From: Neoechinorhynchus agilis
Lineage: Eukaryota > Acanthocephala
Direction: 5' to 3'
Length of the DNA: 64,000 bases
NCBI GenBank assembly: GCA_051530055.1
Contig: CM121342.1
Location: forward strand, 14,570,001 to 14,634,000
Part shown: piece by piece, positions 54,930-64,000 of the stretch
How positions within the stretch are numbered: position 1 is the stretch's first letter
Layout of the letters: each line of letters starts with the position of its first letter
Notes under the pieces: generated by a model
Seen by the model: only the letters and a program-made list of their open reading frames with translations
The model's database searches: none
Told to the model about the DNA's origin: nothing
Program-made: the position numbers and the translations under genes

Positions 54930-57575
54930 ACTATTTGAGCAGCTTCGTTCGTAATTATATTAAAAAGGTGTTCCAACAAAAAAGGTATATAAAGAGTCCC
55001 GATTTAGACCCTACGAATCGATATAACGGAAACGTCAGTAAAAATCATTCTTAGATTGAATTTGAAAAGATTCCAATCATGTTCAATCATGAAAAAAATT
55101 ACTTTTACCTTTTGAGCAGCATCGCTCGCAAGGTTATTTAAGACGTGTCTCCCCCAACAAAGATATATAGACAGTCCCGATTTAATCCCTACGAATCAAT
55201 ATAACGGATACGTTCGTCAAAACCATTCTCATATTGCATTTAAAACGAATCGTTTCATCTTCAATCAAGAAAACACACACAATTTTACTTTTACTTTTTG
55301 ACCTGCGTCACTCGCAAAGCTAATAAAGACGTGATTCCCCCAACAAAGGTATATAAAGAATCCCGATTTAATCCCTACGAATCGATACATCGTATGCGTC
55401 CGTAAATATCATTCCTAGATTGGATTTGAAAGGATTTTAATCATGTTCAATGGAAAACACACCAAAAATTACTTTTAAATTTTGAGCAGCCTCGCTTCCC
55501 CAAACAAAGGTATATAAAGAATTCCGATTTAATCAGTACGAATGGATGTATCGAATACGTCCGTAAAAATCATTCTTAGATTGATTTGAAAAGATTTTAA
55601 TCATATTCAATCAAGAAAACACACCTTAATTTACCCTTACATTTTGGGCAGCGTCGCTCGTAAAGTTATAAAAGACGTGTATCCCACAAAAGGTATAAAG
55701 ACAGTCCCTATTTGATCAATACGAGTAGATATATCGAATACGTCCGTAAATATCATTCTTAGATTAGATTTGAAAAGATTCTAATCATGTTCAATAAAAA
55801 ACACATAATTTTACTTTTACCTACTGAGCAGCGTCGCTTCTAAGGTTATTAAAGATGTGTTTCGTCCAAACAAAGGAATATAGAGAGTCCCGATTATGGC
55901 CCTACGAATCGATATATCGAATACGTCCATAAAAATGATACTTATATTCGATTTAAAAGATTTTAATCATGTTCAATCGAAAACACACCTAGATTTACTT
56001 TTACATTTTGAGCAGAGTCGTTCGTAATTATATTAAAAACGTGTTTCTATCCAACAAAGGTATATAAAGACTCCCGATTTAATCCATACGAATCGATATA
56101 ACGGAAACGTCCGTAAATATCATTCTTAGATTGGATTTGAAAGGATTTTAATCATGTTCAATCAAGAAAAAACCGAAATTTACTTTTACATTTGTAGCAG
56201 CGTCCTTCGCAATTATGTTAAAGACGTGTTTCGCCCCAACAAAGGTATATAAAGAGCCCCGACTTAATCCCTACGAATAGATATAACGGATACGAGCGTA
56301 AATATCATTCTAGGATTGGATTTGAAAGGATTTTAATCATGTTCAATCAAGAAAAAACCTAAATTTACTTCTACCTTTTGAGCAGCGTCCTTCGTAATTA
56401 TATTAAAAACGTGTTTCCCCCCAACAAAGGTGTATAAAGTCCCGATTTAAACCCTACGAAACGATATAACGGATACGAGCGTAAATATCATTCTAGGATT
56501 GGATTTGAAAGGATTTTAATCATGTTCAATCAAGAAAAAACCTAAATTTACTTCTAGCTTTTGAGCAGCGTCCTTCGTAATTATATTAAAAACGTGTTTC
56601 CCCCAACAAAGGTGTATAAAATCCCGATTTAATCCCTACGAATCGATATAACGAATACGTCCGTAAATATCATTCATAGATTGGATTTGAAAGGATTTTA
56701 ATCGTGATCGATCAAGAAAACACACCTAAATTTACTGTTACATTTTGAGCAGCGTCGCTCGTAATTATATTAAAAACGGGTTTTTCCCCCCAACACAGGT
56801 ATATAAAGTCCCGATTATGGCCCCACGAATCGATATAACGGATACGTCAGTAAAAATCATTCTTAGATTGGATTTGAAAAGATTCTAATCGTGATCGATC
56901 AAGAAAACACACCTAAATTTACTTTTACATTTTGAGCAGCGTCCTTCGTAATTATGTTAAAGACGTGTTTCGCCCCCTCAAAAAAAAGTATATAAAGTGT
57001 CCCGACTTAATCCCTACGAATCGATATATCGAATACGTCCGTAAATATCATTCTTCGATTGGATTTGAAAGGATTTTAATCATGTTTAATCAAGAAAAAA
57101 CCTAAATTTACTTTTACATTTTGAGCAGCGTCCTTCGTAATTATGTTAAAGACGTGTTTCGCCCCCTCAAAAAAAAGTATATAAAGTGTCCCGACTTAAT
57201 CCCTACGAATCGATATATCGAATACGTCCGTAAATATCATTCTTCGATTGGATTTGAAAGGATTTTAATCATGTTCAATCAAGAAAAAACCTAAATTTAC
57301 TTTTACATTTTGAGCAGCGTCGCTCGTAATTATATTAAAAACGTGTTTCCCCCACCAAAGGTATATAAAGAGTCCCGATTATGGTCCTACGAATCGATAT
57401 AACGGATACGTCAGTAAAAATCATTCTTAGATTGGATTTGAAAAGATTCTAATCTTGATAAATCAAGAAAACACACCTAAATTCCTTTTACATTTTAAGC
57501 AGGGTAATTCGTAATTATGTTAAAGACGTGTTTCGCCCCCAAAAAAGGTATATAAAGAGCGATTAAATTCTTTTC
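54930..57575. repeat. Satellite array, unit about 183-190 bp, about 14-15 copies
   Basis: Unit landmarks: GAGCAGCGTC, AATTATATTAAAAACGTGTT, CCCCAACAAAGG, GTATATAAAG, TCCCGATTTAATCCCTACGA, ATCGATATA and GATTGGATTTGAAAGGATTT. Copies begin near 54990, 55155, 55350, 55510, 55690, 55870, 56060, 56245, 56430, 56610, 56800, 56990, 57178, 57360 and 57547 (by the TATATAAAG block). Units at about 56935-57120 and 57122-57310 are almost identical, so part of the array duplicated recently. No open frame is conserved. Confidence 0.88.
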
Positions 57576-58053
57576 GTCTATTTTTTCCTTTAAAAGCCTA
57601 ATTTCACCAAGGAAATTGTTTTTCTTGTCAAATTAAGCACGAGAACTGAAATGTATCTAAACAGCATTTACGATTCATGGCATTTGTATACTGAAAAAAG
57701 ATTGTCAAGGATTTCGAGTTGGTATTTTTTTTCAGTCGACGAATAATTCTGAAAGAACGCCAAAAGTAATCTCACCATTATGAGGAGTCACATTTCTTTT
57801 TTTGTCAAAGTGGATAAATGTTGAACTCGTTATCGCCATTTAAAGTGACAAAACCCGAATGTGCGTTTTTTCGTATGACGAAACCGGGAGAGGGCGATAA
57901 GTGTCACATGGTTCCATGCATTCATTGTGAGCGTTAGAGAAAACATCGAATCTCGTGTGTGCGCGCGCTCTGTAGATTCGGTGTGGGTGGGGGTACCAAT
58001 CCACAGCGCCGTCTCTAAGAGGAGCTCCGAATTCAGACGTGTTTTTTTTAGAT

Positions 58054-59646
58054 ATGTGTCCAGCATCGAAGGACGTTGAGGATCTAAGCAAGCTTCTTTT
58101 TGACCCGGCGCATTACTTAGCCTTAGTCAAAGTAGAAAAGATGACGCCACAGACGGAAGTGAAGAAAAGTGAGAACGTACAACAGGTAAGAGAAATGAGT
58201 GAGACATCTTGACACTTTTCGATAAGGACTACAAACGGTTTCATCTTGTTTTATAAAACCTTCACCCGCCTCCCCCCACGCGAAATGCATGAATCAAAAC
58301 CGTTAGTTTCTCGAATTTTGGTCTGCCTAATTGGTGCAGCGTGACACTGTTTTAAACAAAGGAGACAAAATTTCAATTCGCAGCGCCTTCTTTCGTGCGT
58401 TGAAGGGACCGTTTGCACTATGTGAAGAATTGTAAAAGATACGACACTTTTAATCAGAAATGAACAGGCGGTTATGTGCCTTTGAATTAGTCTGCTATTG
58501 AAATAGTCTTCTATTCAATACTGAAACCATTTTCAAATGAAAAAGGATTGGAATTGATCTGGAAGAAATCAAAAAATCCACGTCATGGCGAAAGGAAAAC
58601 ACCGACTAAGACGCGTTTAACGCCGATCAGTATTGAGATTTGCGTTACAAGTTTTGCCGATGTTCGTTTACTTTCCACACATCAATTTTTACTCGGGTGC
58701 TTCTGCGCCAACTCATACGCACGAAAGCGTTGCTTCGTTCATTTCCTTTCTCAGTAAAAGCGCATCCCGCACATTCCAGCCAGTCCTTCTTTTTTCCCTC
58801 TTTTAGGTAGTCTCTGCATCGTCCTTGAAAAACCCAGAAATGTACAAAGTTCTTATTGGAAAATCAGACAAGTCCAACAGTCACAAAATTGACAAAGTAA
58901 ATTCAAACACAACAATAACAACAAACACTTCCCCACCGAAACCATTAACCATTCAACAGCGTAGATTATGTTGTTCCGCTGGCATCAGCAGCTCAGCAGC
59001 AGCAGCTGCTGCAGCGGTGGCTGCAACAGCTGTCACTACTTCATCGATCACGGGCGGTGTGATAAGCTATTCTACGTTCAACGGAACGCCGCCTCTGATA
59101 TCCACAACCGATCAAAAGTCACTAAAGTCCGTCAATACTCCACTTTCGAGTACTACTGATAATCGACAGAAAACCAAGTCAAAGCGCAAAACGACGAAAT
59201 CGTCGTCGCTGATTACCGAATCTCAACTTAATGCGAAAAATACTTCAGAGGAGCAACGTTCATCGCTTCAAATACAATCTCAACCAAACAACAATACAAG
59301 TAACGGCAAAAAACGCAGAAATAAGAAGAATAAGCGCAAAAAGAGTCTAAAAACCGAAGTTGAAAGCAGTAAGGAATCGAGCTCAATCATTAATGATCAC
59401 GACGATGTCGAGACTTGCAATAGCGACGTTGCATCCATTCCAGAGGTGGACGAGATATCAATCAAGGAAGAAGAAGAGAAGCACGAGTTTGCAGTATGTG
59501 AAGGAACTCCTGGCGCAAATGAAAACAACGCTTCCGAGACAAGTTCAGATGACCTCCCTAAAGATGCAGCTATCCTCAAATTGATGCGGTCGAGATGGAC
59601 GGAAATTGAGCAGCAAATCCAAAAGGGTGATGTCTTCTTTGCATAG
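58054..59646 (+). CDS. Unrecognised two-exon gene, 323 residues, low-complexity
   Basis: Exons 58054-58185 and 58807-59646 with a 621-nt intron (CAACAG|GTAAGA and TTTTAG|GTAGTC), phase 0. A further acceptor lies just before the ATG (TTTTTTTAG at 58043-58051), hinting at a 5' UTR exon. The protein has a folded-looking N-terminus (DVEDLSKLLFDPAHYLALV), then Ser/Thr-rich sequence, a poly-Ala run (about residues 109-116), a Lys-rich patch KKRRNKKNKRKKSLK likely to act as a nuclear localisation signal, an acidic stretch, and a conserved-looking C-terminal helix SRWTEIEQQIQKGDVFFA. Probably a nuclear or regulatory protein; family not recognised. Confidence 0.7.
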
Positions 59647-59681
59647 GTAGTTTAAGCTTTTGTAAAAACCTCGGGTTTGTT

Positions 59682-59687
59682 AATAAA
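59682..59687 (+). terminator. Polyadenylation signal
   Basis: AATAAA 36 nt after the stop of the two-exon gene. Confidence 0.55.
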
Positions 59688-60132
59688 ACTTTTTAAACCT
59701 TCAAACTTTGCACAATAATTTCCTAAACTTTTGCTTTTCAAGAGACTGGCCCAACTCAGCTTTTTAGTTACACGAGTTACGAATCCTTCTTACTGTAGTC
59801 TTCAGCACCTTCTCGGAAGGGCTTCAATGTTCTACCAACGAGAACGTATCATCCAAACTCTTATTTGCCACAAATACGGATATGTTTTCCATCCAAATAT
59901 TATATTTTACAATCCTTTTCGTTCAAAACGAGCTGTTCTACCCAAGCTTTTTGAAGGATGAATAATCAGTGTTCTATAATTGAAGAGGTCCAACCAATTA
60001 TTGCCTCACAATCTGTATACCATACCAGAACAGCTAGGACAATGGCTAGCATGCTGCCAAATTTAATGCCGGAGGATATCGGGAGTCGAGTTCCCAGGGA
60101 GATTAAAAGACAACGGGAATACGGAATGTAAA

Positions 60133-60396
60133 ATGGTTTCTGCTGGTGTGAAGACATTTTTCAAAAAAGTGATATTGAATTCAACAATCAACCTCGCGAT
60201 TCCTACATCTCAGCGCAATATAGAAGGATGGAATTTATCCAAACCTGAATGGCAGGAACCCGCATTAGCAACGATCGTGTTAAAGGATTATTCATGGTGA
60301 GTCCTCATACTCCAATTCTCCTCGAATTATTCATACGCGATTAACAGGCTAATTATGTTTCCAGCAAACCGCCTGCTAAATTATGGTGTTGCACGT
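60133..60396 (+). CDS. Possible small two-exon gene or terminal exons, unrecognised
   Basis: The frame MVSAGVKTFFKKVILNST (from 60133) runs to a donor TCATG|GTGAGT at 60296 and, if spliced to ATTAACAG|GCTAAT near 60348, continues LIMFPANRLLNYGVAR to a stop. This gives about 70 residues with a plausible 52-nt intron. The frame is open somewhat upstream of the ATG, so these may be the last exons of a longer gene. No family recognised; low confidence. Confidence 0.3.
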
Positions 60397-60519
60397 TAAA
60401 TTAAAAGTACAACAACATTCAATAAAATGTCCACGTTTCATAGCGCGATAAGCGGAAGAGTTTGCAACCATTGTATACAGGACGATAGGTATACTTACAG
60501 ACAATGCACAAGTGAAAAA

Positions 60520-63500
60520 AGAAATTATTAAGTCGCTGGTTGATAGTGCCTACAGTTATTGCTCCGTCGAAACGAGTGTTTTATACAACGAAGTTTACCA
60601 AACGGTAACTCGCGAATTTTATATAAACAACAACCGTGTGATGCTCGCATTTAACAACAAAGTTAACGAGAATATTCGTCCCGTGCGTCAGTAAAACAAC
60701 AACAACGTTTCTAACTCCTTAAAATATGCTGTGAAGGAAAATGATTGTCGCGAGCTTTAGAGACAGCAACACCGTTAAGCTTACTTTAAATAACGGAGGG
60801 TTTGAGGTCGTACGTTTCGCGCACGAGAAACATAACAACAGCGCGACGTGCGTTTTTTTAATTTATTATCAAGGCCTTACACACTCTTGTTAGTTTGTGA
60901 CATCTTCTTTTTTGGCCTCACGGCCATATTCGTTTGGAGCTTTTCGGCTGGCTTGCACACATCGGAGGCGCTTAGCCGCACTCGACGGAACATGGCCAAC
61001 CCACTTTGCGGCCGATGTGTGATTTCAAACTTGACCCCATTCCTTTCAGCAGCCTCGCATACCCGAGGAACCCAGCAACCTGTGGCGTTGAACCTTCGAC
61101 ATATCAAGCGCATTATGAACGCGCACACCACACGGCCACTGAGCCCCGACGTGCATTTTATAAAACGAAGTTAGCGAAACCGTAACTCGCGAATTTTATA
61201 TAAACAACAACCGTGCGTTGCGCCCCTCTAACAACAAAGTTAACGAGAATGTTGGTCCCGTGCGTCAGTAGAACAACTACAACGTTTTAATCTCCTTAAA
61301 ATATGCTGTGAACGAAACCGTTTGTCGCGAGCTATAGAGACAGCAACACCGTTAAGCTTTCTTTAAATAACGGAGGGGTTGAAGTCGTACGTTATGCGCA
61401 TGAGAAAGACAGCAACAGCGCGACGTGCGTTTTATACAACGAAGTTAGCGAAAGCGTAGGTCGCAAATTTTATAGAAAGGACAACTGTGTGTTTCGCCCC
61501 TCTAACAACAAAGTTAACGAGAATGCTGGTCCCGTGCGTCAGTAGAAAAACTACAACGTTTCGAACTCCTTAAAATATGCTGTGAACGAAACCGTTTGTC
61601 GCGATCTTTAGAGACAATAACACCGTGAAGCTTACCCTAAATAGCGGAGGGGTTGAGGCCGTACGCTTCGCGCATGAGAAACACAACAACAGCGCGACGT
61701 GCGTTTTATACAACGAAGTTAGCGAAAGCGTAGGTCGCAAATTTTATAAAAAGGCAACTTTGTGTTGCGCCCCTCTAACAACAAAGTTAACGAGAATGTT
61801 GGTGCCGTGCGTCAGTAGAACAACTAAAACGTTTCGAACTTTTTAAAATATGCTGTGAACGAAACCGTTTGTCGCAAGCTCTAAAGACAATAACACCGTG
61901 AAGATTACTTTAAATTGCGGATGGGTTGAGGTCGTACGCTTCGCCCATGAGAAACACAACAACAGCGCGACGTGCGTCTTATACAACGAAGTTAGCGAAA
62001 GCGTAGGTCGCAAATTTTATAGAAAAGACAACTGTGTGTTGCGCCCCTCTAACAACAAAGTTAACGAGAATGTTGGTCCCGTCCGCCCGTGGAACAACTA
62101 CAATGTTCCGAACTCCTTTAAATATGCTGTGAACGAAACCGTTTGTCGCGAGCTTTAGAGACAGCAACACCGTTAAACTTACTTCAAATAACGGAATGGT
62201 TGAGGTCGTACGCTTCGCGCATGACAAATACAACAACAGCGAGACGTGCGTATTATACAACGAAGTTAGCAATAGCGTAGGTCGCAAATTTTAAAGAAAG
62301 GACAACTGTGTGTTGCGCCCCTCTAACAACAAAGTTAACGAGAATGTTGGTCCCGTGCGTCAGTAGAACAACTACAACGTTTCAATCTCCTTAAAATATG
62401 CTGTGAACGAAACCGTTTGTCGCGAGCTTTAGAGACAGCAACACCGTGAAGCTTACTTTAAATAGCGGAGGGGTTGAGGTCGTACGCTTCGCGCATGAGA
62501 AACACAACAACAGCGCGACGTGCGTTTTATACAACGAAGTTAGCGAAAGCGTAGGTCGCAAATTTTATAGAAAAGACAACTGTGTGTTGCGCCCCTCTAA
62601 CAACAAAGTTAACGAGAATGTTGGTCCCGTGCGTCAGTAGAACAACTGCAACGTTTCGAACTCCTTAAAATATGCTGTGAACGAAACCGTGTGTCGCGAG
62701 CTCCAAAGACAACAACAGCGTGAAACTTACTCTAAATTGCGGATGGGTTGAGGTCGTACGCTTCGCCCATGAGAAACACAACAACAGCGCGACGTGCGTC
62801 TTATACAACGAAGTTATCGCAAGCGCAGGCCGCAAACTTTATGGAAAAGACCTCTGTGTGTTGCGCCCCTCCAACAACAAAGTTAACGAGAATGTTGGTC
62901 CCGTGCTTCAGTAGAACAACTATAACGTTTCGAACTCCTTAAAATAATACGTGAACCAAGCAGTTTGTCGCGAGCCTTAGAGACAGCAACACCGTGAAGC
63001 TTTATTTAAATAATGGAGGGGTTGAGGTTGTACGCTTCGCGCATGAGAAACACAACAACAGCGTGACGTGCGTTTTATACAACGAAGTTAGCGAAAGCGT
63101 AGGTCGCAAATTTTATAGAAAAGATAACTGTGTGTTGCGCCCATCTAACAACAAACTTTACGAGAATCCTGGTCCTGTGCGTCAGTAGAACAACTACAAC
63201 GTTTCGAACTCCTTAAAATATGCTGTGAACGAAACCGTTTGTCGCGAGCTTTAGAGACAGCAACACCGTTAAGCTTACTTTAAATAACAGAGGGTTTGAG
63301 GTCGTACGCTTCGCGCACGAGAAACACAACAACAGCGCGACGTGCGTTTTATACAACGAAGTTTGCGAAAGCGTAGGTCGCAAATTTTATAGAAAAGACA
63401 ACTGTGTGTTGCGCCCCTCTAAAAACAAAGTTAACGAGAATAATGGTTCCGTGCGTCAGTAGTACAACTACAACGTTTCGAACTCCTTAAAATATGCTGT

Positions 63501-64000
63501 GAACGAAACCGTTTGTCGCGAGCTTTAGAGACAGCAACACCGTTAAGCTTACTTTAAATAACATAGGGTTTGAGGTTGTAGGCTTCGCGCATGAGAAACA
63601 CAACAACAGCGTGACGTGCGTTTTATACAACAAAGTTAGCGAAAGCGTAGGTCGCAAATTTTATAGAAAAGATAACTGTGTGTTGCGCCCATCTAACAAC
63701 AAACTTTACGAGAATCCTGGTCCTGTGCGTCAGTAGAACAACTACAACGTTTCGAACTCCTTAAAATATGCTGTGAACGAAACCGTGTGTCGCGAGCTCC
63801 AAAGACAACAACAGCGTGAAACTTACTCTAAATTGCGGAGAGGTTGAGGTCGTACGCTTCGCGCTTGAGAAACGCAACAACAGCGCGACGTGCGTTTTAT
63901 ACCACGAAGTAAGCGAAAGCGTAAGTGGCAAATTTTATAGAAAAGACAACTTTGTGTTGCGCCTCTCGCACAACAAAGTTAACGAGAATGTTGGTCCCGT
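60520..64000 (+). repeat. 274-bp satellite array, about 12 units, running off the window
   Basis: Units repeat every about 274 bp (landmark ACAGCAACACCGT near 60767, 61344, 61616, 61886, 62164, 62439, 62982, 63259, 63533). Each encodes, between stops, a conserved 60-residue stretch with FAHEKHNNSATCVLYNEVSE and VGRKFYRKDNCVLRPSNNKV. The two halves of a unit align with each other in their encoded residues (YNEVSESVGRKF against YAVNETVCREL), so the unit is a diverged dimer of about 137-bp monomers. 274 is not divisible by 3, so the frame does not run through. A SINE-B copy interrupts one unit. Confidence 0.85.
60852..61146 (-). repeat. SINE-B copy inside the 274-bp satellite
   Basis: Minus strand: GTGGCCGTGTGGTGTGC, then GCGCG-TTCATAA-TGCGC (a 5-bp stem with a 7-nt loop reading CAT at the anticodon position), then GGTTCAACGCC. 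CGACGTGC flanks it (60844-60851 and 61147-61154). Tail TAATAAATTAAAAA. Confidence 0.82.

Noticed and set aside
54930-57575. CRISPR-like array
   Set aside because: Whole units repeat without constant-repeat/variable-spacer structure, and the genome is eukaryotic; it is a satellite.
61625-63188. Several 64-86-codon frames starting MKLTLN or MKITLN as a tandem gene family
   Set aside because: They are the units of the 274-bp satellite; frames do not continue through units and no promoter or splice signals were found. Kept as a finding, not as genes.

Overview
The window comes from an animal nuclear genome, most likely a small invertebrate; the phylum cannot be fixed from the sequence. Intron-poor host genes with short GT-AG introns (about 40-620 nt) lie between retroelement debris, foldback elements and three unrelated satellite arrays. 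Recognisable host proteins are metazoan in type: GOLGA7, RPB3, cathepsin B, an hnRNP R/Q-family RRM protein, an ankyrin protein, an ABHD1/3-type hydrolase, CCT6, an ELMO-domain protein, an ARHGAP11-like RhoGAP and SMN. Four further genes look real but were not recognised.

Layout. 0-4.5 kb: GOLGA7 and RPB3 (both minus) among Penelope-tail-like repeats and tRNA-derived SINEs. 4.5-6.4 kb: a degraded LINE. 6.9-7.9 kb: cathepsin B with a TATA box. 8.4-10.6 kb: a cluster of foldback elements, one with a clear hammerhead-ribozyme core. 11.3-14.7 kb: an RRM gene (minus) divergent from an ankyrin gene (plus). 15.05-18.8 kb: a Ty3/Gypsy fossil (minus) with a hammerhead palindrome nested in it. 19.5-23.3 kb: the ABHD gene, reconstructed as ten exons, with a 2.1 kb intron full of inverted integrase debris. 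23.9-26.7 kb: LINE fragments. 26.85-27.5 kb: an orphan three-exon gene. 27.7-29.35 kb: a 161-bp satellite. 29.4-31.2 kb: CCT6 (minus). 31.3-34 kb: a Penelope-like 3' end and LINE scraps. 34.1-35.0 kb: the ELMO-domain gene (minus). 35.4-37.1 kb: a foldback and LINE scraps. 37.2-38.1 kb: a four-helix membrane protein. 38.9-42.0 kb: a second Gypsy fossil with inverted ends. 42.8-45.7 kb: a degraded Penelope-like element and more repeats. 48.1-50.4 kb: the RhoGAP gene. 51.3-51.7 kb: the SMN 3' exon (minus). 52-53.3 kb: a second Penelope-type relic. 54.9-57.6 kb: a satellite of about 185 bp. 58.05-59.65 kb: an orphan two-exon gene. 60.5 kb to the edge: a 274-bp satellite.

The host genes are housekeeping functions with no shared pathway: transcription, RNA binding, protein folding, snRNP assembly, palmitoylation and small-GTPase control. 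The strongest unifying signal in the non-coding part is a family of hammerhead-ribozyme cores (CTGANGA, stem II, GAAA) at the ends of Penelope-like elements and inside large palindromes. Next come two tRNA-derived SINE families and a satellite whose unit appears to be a dimer of two diverged, coding-like halves. Functional calls rest on reading conserved motifs by eye; no database search was run.
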